51,014 nucleotides of DNA from Mesonia sp. (lineage in GTDB: Bacteria; Bacteroidota; Bacteroidia; Flavobacteriales; Flavobacteriaceae): positions 94,280 through 145,293 of the forward strand of contig DTTX01000046.1 of NCBI GenBank assembly GCA_012964435.1. Reading direction: 5' to 3'. Positions 16,028-26,347 of the stretch are shown piece by piece. Position numbers and translations under genes: made by a program. How positions within the stretch are numbered: position 1 is the stretch's first letter; each line of letters begins with the position of its first letter. A model generated the notes under the pieces. That model did no database searches. It was not told the origin of the DNA and was given only the letters and a program-made list of their open reading frames with translations.

Positions 16028-18454
16028 ATGAAAATTTCTTACAACTGGGTAAAACAGTTTATTAAAACCGATTGGGACGCAGAAAAAACCGGAGAACTTT
16101 TAACCGATCTAGGTTTAGAAGTTGAAGGTATCGATACTTTTGAATCGGTAAAAGGTGGTTTAGAAGGAATTGTTGTTGGGCACGTTCTCACGTGTGAACC
16201 ACACCATAATGCAGATCGATTAAGAGTAACCACTATTGATATTGGTGAAGCAGAACCTGTACAAATTGTTTGTGGTGCGCCTAATGTTGCTGCCGGCCAA
16301 AAAGTACCTGTTGCAACCGTAGGAACAACGCTTTACGATGATAAACAAGAGCCTTGGAAAATTAAGAAAGGTAAAATTCGTGGCGAAGTTAGTAACGGGA
16401 TGATTTGTGCCGAAGATGAATTAGGTCTAGGTAAAAGTCACGACGGAATTATGGTTTTAGCAGAAGATCTAAAACCGGGAACTTCGCTTAAAGAAGTTTT
16501 TGAAGTAGAAACCGATCAAGTTTTTGAAATTGGTTTAACACCAAACCGTGCCGATGCTATGAGCCATTATGGTGTAGCACGCGATCTAAAAGCAGGATTA
16601 CTTCAGCAAGAAATAAACACTCCATTAGATACGCCATCGGTAAGTAATTTTCACGTAGAAAACAGAAGTCGAAGAATTGCTATCGAAGTTGATAATTACG
16701 ATCTGGCTCCGCGTTATTGTGGAGTTACGATTTCCGGAGTAAAAGTAGCTACTTCTCCGGCTTGGCTTCAAAACCGATTAAAAGCAATTGGGATTACGCC
16801 AAAAAATAATGTTGTCGATGTCACGAATTATGTTTTACACGAGTTAGGACAACCCTTACACGCCTTTGACGCTGATTATATTAGTAACAATAAGATCAAG
16901 GTGAAAACACTTCCTGCAGGAACAAAGTTTACCACCTTAGATGAAGTTGAGCGTGAGTTACACGAAGAAGATCTAATGATTTGTGATGCTGAAAAACCGC
17001 TTTGTATTGCCGGTGTTTTTGGCGGACTTAATTCTGGGGTGACTGAAAAAACAACGACGGTTTTCTTAGAAAGCGCCTATTTTAATCCGGTGAGTGTTCG
17101 TAAAACTGCTAAACGTCATGGTTTAAATACCGATGCTTCTTTTAGATTTGAAAGAGGTATCGATCCAAACATTACAAAATATGCTTTACGCAGAGCTGCC
17201 TTGTTAATTCAGAAAACGGCCGGCGGAATTGTAACAAGCGATATCGACGATATCTACCCGAAGAAAATTGAAGATTTTCAGGTATTTCTAACTTTCGATC
17301 GAATCAATAGTCTTATCGGGCAAGAAATTCAGCCGGAAATCATTAAGTCTATTTTAGCTTCTTTAGATATTCGTGTAAACAATGTAACTGAAAGTGGTAT
17401 GGGACTTACCATTCCAGCCTATCGTGTAGACGTTCAACGTGAAGTAGATGTAATCGAAGAGATTCTTCGTGTTTATGGTTATAATAACATTGAATTCAAC
17501 GAAAAATTAAACGCTTCAATTTCAAACTCAAGCAGGTTTGAAGATTATCGTCTACAAAATATCATTGCCGATCAACTAGTTGGTCAAGGTTTTTACGAAA
17601 CAATGGCAAACTCTCTAACCACAAAAGATTATGTGGAGTTAAGCGATGGTTTGCAAGAAACGCATAACGTTGAAATGCTCAATCCGTTAAGTCAAGATCT
17701 AGCGGTAATGCGCCAATCTTTATTGTTTAGCGGTTTAGAAGCGATCGCTTACAACTTAAATCGTAGAAATAATAATTTAAAGTTTTTCGAATTCGGAAAG
17801 ACTTATCACGATTTCCCATCGGGAAGAGAAGAACATAAGCATTTATCGCTATTAATTAGTGGTAATAGAAGTGCAGAACGTTGGAATGCGATTCCTGCGA
17901 AAAGTGACTTTTTCTTTAGCAAAGGAAGCATTGTTGCTGTTTTAGAAAAACTAGGTTTAAATCAGCTTAAATATGTGCCTACGACAAGCGATATTTTTTC
18001 TGAAGGATTAAGTATTTCTACTCGTAAAAAGAAAGTAGTTGATTTTGGTGTAGTTAAAAAATCGATCTTAAAGAAGTTTGGTATCGACCAAGAAGTGATC
18101 TTCGCAGATTTTAACTGGGATACGATTATTGAATTGGTTCAGCATCAAAAAACCACGTTTAGAGCGATCCCAAAATACCCTTCAGTAAGAAGAGATTTCG
18201 CCTTATTATTAGATGAAAAAGTAAGCTTTAGTGACATTTACGATATCGCAACCAAAAGTGAACGTAAGATGTTGAAGAATGTTGAATTGTTCGATGTTTA
18301 TCAAGGAAAAAATCTTCCGGAAGGCAAAAAAAGTTACGCGGTAAGTTTCAGCTTTTTAGATGAAAATAAAACTTTAACCGATAAGCAAGTAGATAAGATG
18401 ATGAATAAACTTCAGCAACAATTTGAAAAACAATTAGACGCTAGTTTACGATAA
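16028..18454 (+). CDS. pheT: Phenylalanine--tRNA ligase beta subunit
   Basis: 808 residues, full length. Domains in order: N-terminal tRNA-binding OB fold (about 40-155, with GHVLTCEPHHNADRLRV and QIVCGAPNV), B3/B4 editing domain (about 215-370), B5 domain (about 410-480), catalytic-like core, and the C-terminal ferredoxin-like anticodon-binding domain (about 715-808, starting near IPKYPSVRRDFALLLDE). It forms the alpha2-beta2 enzyme with PheS, whose gene is not in the window. It stands alone between a -7 box upstream and a strong terminator downstream. Confidence 0.97.
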   Translation: MKISYNWVKQFIKTDWDAEKTGELLTDLGLEVEGIDTFESVKGGLEGIVVGHVLTCEPHHNADRLRVTTIDIGEAEPVQIVCGAPNVAAGQKVPVATVGTTLYDDKQEPWKIKKGKIRGEVSNGMICAEDELGLGKSHDGIMVLAEDLKPGTSLKEVFEVETDQVFEIGLTPNRADAMSHYGVARDLKAGLLQQEINTPLDTPSVSNFHVENRSRRIAIEVDNYDLAPRYCGVTISGVKVATSPAWLQNRLKAIGITPKNNVVDVTNYVLHELGQPLHAFDADYISNNKIKVKTLPAGTKFTTLDEVERELHEEDLMICDAEKPLCIAGVFGGLNSGVTEKTTTVFLESAYFNPVSVRKTAKRHGLNTDASFRFERGIDPNITKYALRRAALLIQKTAGGIVTSDIDDIYPKKIEDFQVFLTFDRINSLIGQEIQPEIIKSILASLDIRVNNVTESGMGLTIPAYRVDVQREVDVIEEILRVYGYNNIEFNEKLNASISNSSRFEDYRLQNIIADQLVGQGFYETMANSLTTKDYVELSDGLQETHNVEMLNPLSQDLAVMRQSLLFSGLEAIAYNLNRRNNNLKFFEFGKTYHDFPSGREEHKHLSLLISGNRSAERWNAIPAKSDFFFSKGSIVAVLEKLGLNQLKYVPTTSDIFSEGLSISTRKKKVVDFGVVKKSILKKFGIDQEVIFADFNWDTIIELVQHQKTTFRAIPKYPSVRRDFALLLDEKVSFSDIYDIATKSERKMLKNVELFDVYQGKNLPEGKKSYAVSFSFLDENKTLTDKQVDKMMNKLQQQFEKQLDASLR

Positions 18455-18477
18455 TCCATCATTTATAGGTAAAAATT

Positions 18478-18507
18478 AAAACCGAACAGATGCTGTTCGG
18501 TTTTTTT
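18478..18507. terminator. Bidirectional terminator between pheT and the first FAS1 gene
   Basis: accgaacag (18481-18489) and ctgttcggt (18493-18501) pair around a three-base loop, extended by aaa/ttt. Seven T follow on the plus strand; on the minus strand the stem is followed by TTTTAATTTTT. It can serve both convergent genes. Confidence 0.9.
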
Positions 18508-18530
18508 ATGGATAATTTCTGCAAATGAAA

Positions 18531-19088
18531 TTATTGCTTAGGTAATAAAACAGTATCAATAACGTGAATAACTCCGTTAGATTGGTTCACATCTGCAATA
18601 GTTACCGTAGCAACATTTCCCAATTCATCTTTGATCATTACTTTACCGTTTTTCATCATTAACCATAAATAACCTCCATTCACGGTAGTCACTTTAGCTT
18701 TCCCATTTCCTTCTTCGATCATCTTCATCACATCCTTGGCGTTCCATTTTCCGCTAACTACGTGATAGGTTAAAACTGCTTGTAATTGTTTTTTGTTTTC
18801 AGGCTTTAAAAGAGTTTCTACAGTACCATCAGGTAATTTTTCAAAAGCAGCGTTTGTAGGAGCAAATACCGTGAAAGGTCCTTCGCCTTGTAAAGTTTCA
18901 ACCAATCCTGCTGCTTTAACAGCTGCAACAAGCGTCGTATGGTCTTTAGAATTTACTGCATTTTCAACAATATTTTTAGTTGGGTACATTTCTGCGCCAC
19001 CTACCATTTTTGTTTGGGCAAATAAGCTTGTACCAGTAAATAGCATTAACGAAAGAGCAACAATCGATGTTAAAATTGAATTTTTCAT
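18531..19088 (-). CDS. Secreted fasciclin (FAS1) domain protein
   Basis: 185 residues. Signal peptide with cleavage near residue 24 (SLFAQ). One FAS1 domain (about 40-183) with the H1 motif [17 protein letters not shown], the YHVVSG segment, and the H2 motif [16 protein letters not shown]1 domains mediate adhesion or matrix contacts; the specific partner is unknown. It is a paralog of the next gene upstream on the same strand, but a strong terminator separates them, so each has its own transcript. Confidence 0.93.
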   Translation of the reverse strand: MKNSILTSIVALSLMLFTGTSLFAQTKMVGGAEMYPTKNIVENAVNSKDHTTLVAAVKAAGLVETLQGEGPFTVFAPTNAAFEKLPDGTVETLLKPENKKQLQAVLTYHVVSGKWNAKDVMKMIEEGNGKAKVTTVNGGYLWLMMKNGKVMIKDELGNVATVTIADVNQSNGVIHVIDTVLLPKQ

Positions 19089-19205
19089 AATAAAAAGTTT
19101 AAGTTATTTATATCTATTCATATAAACGTCTAAACAACTTACTTGGATTTTTAATAATCCATTTTATTATTTAATTAACAACTTTGCATTTGATAAAAAA
19201 TAGAT

Positions 19206-19240
19206 AAAAAAAGAGTGACTAAATTAGTCACTCTTTTTTT
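19206..19240 (-). terminator. Terminator after the second FAS1 gene
   Basis: Perfect 15-base stem (19206-19220 with 19226-19240) around a five-base loop. On the minus strand it ends in a run of seven T. It begins 20 bases after the stop at 19260. Confidence 0.9.
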
Positions 19241-19259
19241 ATCTATTTTAAATTTTATA

Positions 19260-19781
19260 TTATCTAGCAGGTAATAAAATACTATCTAACATAAATACAA
19301 TACCGTTAGACGTTTTAATATCTGCCTCTTGAACTTTAGCTGCTCTTCCTAAATGATCTACAATTACTAAAGTCCCGTTAGATTCTGAAATATAAACTAC
19401 TTCACCATATAAAGTCTCTACTGCAAATCTGCCGCCAGCTTCTTGAGCTTTTTTCATAAGAGCTTCAGTAGAAAATGCCCCTTTTAGGATATGGTAAGAT
19501 GCAATATCTCTTAATTTATTTTTGCTGTTAGGTAGATTATTATATTTCTCTTTTGCTAAACTCTCAAAAGAAGAGTTTACCGGAGCTAAGATTGTATATT
19601 CTTGACTTCCATTTAAAGTTTCTAAAACTCCTGTTGAAGAAAGTAATTCTGTAAATTGGCTTAATTCATCGAATTGCTTTAAACCATCTGCATTTTTTTT
19701 AGATGTTTGAGCAAAAGAATTGATTCCAATAAATAAAAAAGCAATTAGCGCTAAATTCGAAATGTAGTTTATTTTTTTCAT
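19260..19781 (-). CDS. Secreted fasciclin (FAS1) domain protein, second paralog
   Basis: 173 residues from the ATG at 19781. The frame is open for seven more codons upstream to a TTG, but the ATG gives a clean signal peptide MKKINYISNLALIAFLFIGI with cleavage after SFA, so I use it. The FAS1 domain is diverged: H1 reads EYTILAPVNSSFESLA and H2 reads NGIVFMLDSILLP. It differs clearly from its neighbour at 18531, so the duplication is old. Role is probably envelope or matrix adhesion. Confidence 0.88.
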   Translation of the reverse strand: MKKINYISNLALIAFLFIGINSFAQTSKKNADGLKQFDELSQFTELLSSTGVLETLNGSQEYTILAPVNSSFESLAKEKYNNLPNSKNKLRDIASYHILKGAFSTEALMKKAQEAGGRFAVETLYGEVVYISESNGTLVIVDHLGRAAKVQEADIKTSNGIVFMLDSILLPAR

Positions 19782-20007
19782 AATTAGGTTTTGGGTTAAC
19801 AAAAACGAATTTAATAAAATATTATGAAGTTTCTATATTTTTCTAAAATAAACTGAATTACACAATATGTTAAAACATGTACTCTACTAAATTAATGCTA
19901 TTTTTTTATGTAAAAAGCTAAAACTTTTAGTCAATAGGTTTTAAAACTATAAATTTTCACACGTGTAAATCTAATTTTATCACTTCAACTTTAAAAAATT
20001 AAAAAAC

Positions 20008-20037
20008 TTTAAATTACAGAAAAAGTAAGTATTTTTG
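20008..20037 (+). promoter_or_regulatory. Putative lysA promoter
   Basis: A perfect -7 box TATTTTTG at 20030-20037 followed by CCGC. The -33 element is weak (TTT at 20008-20010, gap of 19). The leader to the ATG is about 25 bases, too short for a lysine riboswitch. The rest of the 19782-20066 spacer is AT-rich with nothing else I recognise. Confidence 0.45.
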
Positions 20038-20066
20038 CCGCTTTATAATTTAAAGCAAGTTGAATA

Positions 20067-21272
20067 ATGAAAAACAAAGACCTTTTACAAATTGCAGAAG
20101 ACTTTGGCAGTCCGGTTTATGTGTATAATAGTGAAAAAATTGTAGCGCAGTATAAACGCTTAGCTAATGCATTTAAACAGGTTAAGAAGCTAAAGATCAA
20201 TTATGCGGTAAAAGCGCTTTCTAACATTAACGTGCTTAAATTACTTACTAACTGTGGAAGCGGTTTAGACACAGTTTCTATTCAAGAAGTCAAACTGGGC
20301 TTAAAAACCGGAATCGCTCCAGAAAAAATTATTTTTACTCCTAACGGAGTTTCGATTCAAGAAATTGAAGAAGCCGTAAAATTAGGGGTTCAAATTAATA
20401 TAGATAATTTATCAGTCTTAGAACAATTCGGGACAACGCATCCGGAAGTTCCCGTATGTATTCGTATTAATCCGCATGTGATGGCAGGAGGGAATACAAA
20501 TATCTCGGTTGGACATATCGATTCTAAATTTGGCATTTCTATTCACCAAATGCCACATTTATTAAGAATTGTTGAAAATACTAAAATGAATATCAACGGC
20601 ATACATATGCATACCGGAAGTGACATTTTAGATATTGAGGTTTTCTTATATGCTTCTGAAATTCTTTTTGATGCCGCTAAAAACTTTAAAGATCTAGAAT
20701 TTTTGGACTTCGGAAGTGGTTTTAAAGTACCTTATCACGATAATGATATTGAAACTAATATTGAAGAATTCGGAAAAAAATTGAGCAAACGCTTTAATGA
20801 ATTTTGCAAAGATTACGGTAAAGAACTTACGCTAGCATTTGAACCGGGTAAATTTTTAGTAAGTGAATCTGGTTTCTTTTTAGTAAAAGTAAACTCTATA
20901 AAACAAACTACCTCAACAGTTTTCGCACAAGTTGACTCTGGATTTAACCACTTAATTAGACCAATGCTTTACGGTTCTAAGCACGAAGTAGTAAACATTA
21001 GTCATCCTACAAAAAATAAGCGTTTTTACTCTGTTGTAGGTTATATTTGCGAAACCGATACATTTGCTACCAATAAGCAAATCGCAGAAATTAGTGAAGG
21101 TGATATTTTAGCTTTTAAAAATGCCGGAGCTTATTGCTTTTCTATGGCAAGTAATTATAATTCTCGCTATCGTCCTGCTGAAATTTTATGGCATAACGGA
21201 GAAGCTAAATTGATTCGAAAAAGAGAAACTTTTGAAGATTTAATTGCTAATCAAGTAGAAGTTGAGCTTTAG
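20067..21272 (+). CDS. lysA: Diaminopimelate decarboxylase
   Basis: 401 residues. Last step of lysine synthesis: PLP-dependent decarboxylation of meso-diaminopimelate. PLP lysine is Lys49 in YAVKALSN. Other family marks are GSGLDTVSIQE, HMHTGSDI, DFGSGFKVPY, EPGKFLV, the partner-subunit cysteine motif GYICETDTF, and AGAYCFSMASNYNSRYRP near the end. It is not flanked by other lysine genes. A small DUF2007 gene follows 66 bases later and appears to have its own promoter. Confidence 0.95.
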   Translation: MKNKDLLQIAEDFGSPVYVYNSEKIVAQYKRLANAFKQVKKLKINYAVKALSNINVLKLLTNCGSGLDTVSIQEVKLGLKTGIAPEKIIFTPNGVSIQEIEEAVKLGVQINIDNLSVLEQFGTTHPEVPVCIRINPHVMAGGNTNISVGHIDSKFGISIHQMPHLLRIVENTKMNINGIHMHTGSDILDIEVFLYASEILFDAAKNFKDLEFLDFGSGFKVPYHDNDIETNIEEFGKKLSKRFNEFCKDYGKELTLAFEPGKFLVSESGFFLVKVNSIKQTTSTVFAQVDSGFNHLIRPMLYGSKHEVVNISHPTKNKRFYSVVGYICETDTFATNKQIAEISEGDILAFKNAGAYCFSMASNYNSRYRPAEILWHNGEAKLIRKRETFEDLIANQVEVEL

Positions 21273-21293
21273 TTAATTTCAGCTTAAATTAAG

Positions 21294-21323
21294 TTGAATT
21301 CATTTGTGATTCGATTATCTTAG
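21294..21323 (+). promoter_or_regulatory. Putative promoter of the DUF2007 gene
   Basis: TTG at 21294-21296, a gap of 19, then TATCTTAG at 21316-21323, one base off TAnnTTTG. The ATG follows 15 bases later. Confidence 0.4.
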
Positions 21324-21338
21324 ATAAAAACTAAGACG

Positions 21339-21575
21339 ATGAGTACAGAAAATTCAACTTATAAAAACGTTTATACCGGTTCTGATGTAAATGTTCAATA
21401 TTTACAAGAACTTTTTCATAAAGCAGGAATAAATTCTATTGTAAAAAATAATTTTGAATCCGGTTTGAGAGCAGGTTTTGGAGGTGGTTTACCGGGGCAG
21501 GTACAATTACAAGTACAAACCACTCATTACGATGAAGCGGTAAAAATTATTAATGCTACATTTCCGCAGGGATAA
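21339..21575 (+). CDS. DUF2007 domain protein (putative signal-transducing protein)
   Basis: 78 residues. It follows the DUF2007 pattern: YKNVYTGSDVNVQYLQELF, then a helix ending in GIN, and a C-terminal ferredoxin-like strand QLQVQTTHYDEAVKII. The small alpha/beta domain resembles GlnB-like folds; no function is established. No signal peptide. A strong terminator follows 18 bases after its stop. Confidence 0.85.
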   Translation: MSTENSTYKNVYTGSDVNVQYLQELFHKAGINSIVKNNFESGLRAGFGGGLPGQVQLQVQTTHYDEAVKIINATFPQG

Positions 21576-21593
21576 AATTAAATATTCTTATAA

Positions 21594-21625
21594 AAAAAAG
21601 CCACGATAATAATCGTGGCTTTTTT
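21594..21625. terminator. Bidirectional terminator after the DUF2007 gene
   Basis: Fourteen-base stem aaaaaagccacgat (21594-21607) with its complement at 21612-21625, loop of four. It has a T-run in both directions and serves the convergent gene ending at 21648. Confidence 0.9.
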
Positions 21626-21647
21626 ACTGATAAAGAGATTTTGAAGT

Positions 21648-23003
21648 TTAGAATTGATAACTAAATTCTCCCTCAGTAATAGTTATTGTATCTCCATTAT
21701 CGGCTTCTCCCACAAAGCTAAATGTACCGACTACTGTATTATTTTCAAAAGAAGTAATCGTGATCTCACCAGAATCTGCTTGTGCATCATAAACCACCTC
21801 ATTAGCAGTATCTAAATCTGCAATATAACTTGCAGAATAAGGAGGATTTTCACTGATGGAGTATGTACCAACCTCAGGGTTTTGAGGTATATTCAGAACG
21901 ATACTATTATCTAAATCTGAGATAAAATTTAAACTTACTTCATCACCACCAACTAATGATCCTTCTGCAAAAGTATTAGCTACAAATTCTTCACCATCTA
22001 CTAAAGCACTTGCATTATCTACCGGACCTTCTGTACTAAAAGAAATATTCTCAAAAACCCCATTGGTCATTTGTATTTGTGTTTCACTAATAAACTCTGT
22101 TAGCGTTCCTGAAAAAGTCCCGGAAATGAGGTTATTATTATAATCGATAGAAGAAATTGTAATCGTTCCCTCGATAGAATAATAGAGTTCACTTTCATCA
22201 TTAGATTCATCTATATCGTAAAGAATAAATGCCTCATCTTCTGCTCCTAAATCAAAACTTCCCACAACCGGATCAAAAACTTGCAAAGTAAAAACTTGAT
22301 CACCAGAAGTAGCAGCAACAGCAAAGCCATCTTCATTAATATTTGCTTGAGTAGTTCCTGTGTATAAATCTCCGTCTAATTCAACCTCAAAAAGTGCATC
22401 TGGATCTTCAGGTTCAGGGTCTGTAGGTTCTTCTCCTCCCTCTAATTGGAGAGGAACATTTGAGAATTCTCCTTCAGTAACCTCAACAGTTTCAACGGTA
22501 ACACTGCCATCTTCATTATCTATTTCTCTTTCTGCTTGAAAAGAAAAAGTTCCCGAAATCACCATATTTTGAGTATCCCATTCTGTAATTTCTAACGTTC
22601 CGGTAGAATTCATATTAGTAGTATAAGGAGGTCCCTCAGTTCCTAATTGTGCGTACATCGCTGTACCATCTCCAGGATTATCAAAGTCAACAAGGTTTGA
22701 TAAAACATAACTACCTACTCCTTCATCTAAAAGCTGAATAGCAATTGAATTTCCAGATAGGTTAACTCCTGTAATACCGGTTTGCACTCCGTTTCCGGTA
22801 GATTGTGTGATCGCTAAAGCTCCGTCTGCAACAAACGAATTACCATCGATGGTAGCTGTAAAGTTACCACCCGGTGTTCCACTTCCTCCTCCAGAACCGC
22901 CAGCATTTGGATCGGCAAAATCGCCTTCTAAAGGTTCATTATCGCAAGAAACCGCCATTAGAGTGAATAGCGCTAAAAAAATAGGGTATAAGATTTTTTT
23001 CAT
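21648..23003 (-). CDS. Lipoprotein with three tandem DUF6252-like domains
   Basis: 451 residues from the ATG at 23003. An in-frame start nine codons upstream exists, but the 23003 start gives a standard lipoprotein signal (MKKILYPIFLALFTLMAVSC, Cys20). A glycine-rich linker follows. Three repeats are visible at about 48-190, 205-325 and 330-451. Each opens with a short strand pair (FTATIDGNSFVADG, FEVELDGDLYTG, ASALVDGEEFVAN) and closes with a 'G-x-F-(S/F)' strand plus TEGEFS- or TNGVFE-like endings. This is the pattern of Bacteroidota DUF6252. The protein is acidic, probably surface or periplasmic. Function unknown. Confidence 0.8.
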   Translation of the reverse strand: MKKILYPIFLALFTLMAVSCDNEPLEGDFADPNAGGSGGGSGTPGGNFTATIDGNSFVADGALAITQSTGNGVQTGITGVNLSGNSIAIQLLDEGVGSYVLSNLVDFDNPGDGTAMYAQLGTEGPPYTTNMNSTGTLEITEWDTQNMVISGTFSFQAEREIDNEDGSVTVETVEVTEGEFSNVPLQLEGGEEPTDPEPEDPDALFEVELDGDLYTGTTQANINEDGFAVAATSGDQVFTLQVFDPVVGSFDLGAEDEAFILYDIDESNDESELYYSIEGTITISSIDYNNNLISGTFSGTLTEFISETQIQMTNGVFENISFSTEGPVDNASALVDGEEFVANTFAEGSLVGGDEVSLNFISDLDNSIVLNIPQNPEVGTYSISENPPYSASYIADLDTANEVVYDAQADSGEITITSFENNTVVGTFSFVGEADNGDTITITEGEFSYQF

Positions 23004-23052
23004 AAATGTATATTTATTTGGGTCACACAAACTTAATTAAATTTATGTTAAA

Positions 23053-24375
23053 CTAAAATTTTGTTTTCGGTACTCGTAATAATAAAATCACTCCTAAAAC
23101 AAAAAATAAAATTAAAAACAATATTGAATAACGAATACTCCCGGTGAGTTGTGCAATAAAGCCATAAGAAAACATCCCGATCACAATTCCGATTTTCTCT
23201 GAAACGTCATAAAAACTGAAATAGGAAGCCGTATCGATCGCATCTTTAGGTAATAATTTTGAATAGGTTGAACGTGATAAAGACTGAATACCTCCCATCA
23301 CCAAACCTACTAAGGCCGCAGCACCATAAAATTGGAATGGTGTTGTAATAAAATAAGCATAAATACAAATTCCTATCCACAACACGTTAATTACAATTAA
23401 CGTCTGAATATTACCAAATTTAGCGGAAGCTCTTGAGGTTAAAAAAGCTCCCAAAATCGCTACGAGTTGAATTAATAATATACTTACAATCAACCCTACT
23501 GTTGAATCCTGCTCACCCCAATCTAATTCTTCGATTCCAAAATAGGTTGCAATAAGCATAATTGTTTGCACTGCCATACTGTATAAAAAAAAGGCATACA
23601 AATAACGCTTAAGCTGAAGGTTTTCTTTAATTCGTTGCAAAATTTTACTTAATTCTCGAAAACCATTCAAAAGTATATCTTTAGTGACTTTTTGTTTTGT
23701 TTTATTTCCTTTTGGTAAATAATAATAGGTGTATTGGCTAAAAACTATCCACCAAACTCCGGTTAATACAAATGATAATCTCGTGGGCAAGCCCTCATCT
23801 TCGAAACCAAAAGTTTCATAAGATAAGATCATTCCTAAACAAAGTAGGAGCAATAATACACTCCCAAAATATCCTAACGAATAACCTTTGGCACTAATTT
23901 TATCTTGCTGTTCCGGAAAGGCGATATCTGGTAAATAAGAATTGTAGAATACCAAACTCCCCCAGAAACCGATGAGCGCTAAAAAATAACAAAGTAACCC
24001 AAACCATAAATATTCTAGGTTAAACCAAAATAAACCAATACAGGAAATTGCTCCCAAGTAACAGAAAAACTTCATAAAGTTTTTCTTGTTCCCTACATAA
24101 TCGGCGATACCACTTAAAAACGGACTTAAAATCGAAACCATTAAAAAAGCTGCTCCGGTTACATAACTAATAAGTGTATCGTTATTGAGATCTTCGAAGC
24201 CTAAAAAATCGATGGTATCGTTCACTACGACTCCATCTTCTTTTACAATAGTTAAAGCGCCATAAAAAATAGGAAAGATCGCTGAAGAAATGACTAAACT
24301 GTAAACCGAATTTGCCCAGTCGTAAAATGCCCAAGCGTTGAGTAACTTTTTACTTCCTTTTGGTAATGCTTGCAT
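23053..24375 (-). CDS. MFS transporter, UMF1 family
   Basis: 440 residues, 11-12 transmembrane helices. The N-terminal AWAFYDWANSVYSLVISSAI and the later GGIQSLSRSTYSKLLP are hallmarks of the UMF1/Atg22-like branch of the major facilitator superfamily. Its substrate in bacteria is unknown; the fungal relative Atg22 exports amino acids from vacuoles. It lies 49 bases before the DUF6252-like lipoprotein on the same strand, so the two may share a transcript. Confidence 0.9.
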   Translation of the reverse strand: MQALPKGSKKLLNAWAFYDWANSVYSLVISSAIFPIFYGALTIVKEDGVVVNDTIDFLGFEDLNNDTLISYVTGAAFLMVSILSPFLSGIADYVGNKKNFMKFFCYLGAISCIGLFWFNLEYLWFGLLCYFLALIGFWGSLVFYNSYLPDIAFPEQQDKISAKGYSLGYFGSVLLLLLCLGMILSYETFGFEDEGLPTRLSFVLTGVWWIVFSQYTYYYLPKGNKTKQKVTKDILLNGFRELSKILQRIKENLQLKRYLYAFFLYSMAVQTIMLIATYFGIEELDWGEQDSTVGLIVSILLIQLVAILGAFLTSRASAKFGNIQTLIVINVLWIGICIYAYFITTPFQFYGAAALVGLVMGGIQSLSRSTYSKLLPKDAIDTASYFSFYDVSEKIGIVIGMFSYGFIAQLTGSIRYSILFLILFFVLGVILLLRVPKTKF

Positions 24376-24409
24376 GGTTAAGCTTTTGGTTAGATGGTCT
24401 AAAAATAGA

Positions 24410-24441
24410 AAAACCTTTCTAAATAATTAGAAAGGTTTTTT
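24410..24441 (-). terminator. Terminator between the ABC-F and UMF1 genes
   Basis: Perfect 12-base stem (24410-24421 with 24428-24439), loop of six. On the minus strand the stem ends in TTTT followed by CTATTTTT. It would stop transcripts from the ABC-F gene. Confidence 0.75.
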
Positions 24442-24460
24442 ATGAATTGTTTATTCTTTT

Positions 24461-26205
<1,745 letters not shown>

Positions 26206-26347
26206 CTATTTTAAAATTTTTGCGAAAATAGTTAATTAAACTGATAACTTGAAACATTAACTTTTTAAGTTTTCTATTTAACGCGAGGTTAACAAGTAAA
26301 AGCTAAGTATTCAATTAATTTTGAGCGCAAAATCACCTTAACCTCTT

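Noticed and set aside
19971-19985. Palindrome ACACGTGT in the lysA/FAS1 spacer
   Set aside because: A single short palindrome without a second copy; chance is a sufficient explanation.
19782-20066. Possible lysine riboswitch before lysA
   Set aside because: The leader after the -7 box is about 25 bases, too short, and the upstream spacer is simple AT-rich sequence.
23004-23030. Upstream start for the DUF6252-like lipoprotein
   Set aside because: It would put nine residues, including a cysteine, before a standard lipoprotein signal; the 23003 start fits better.
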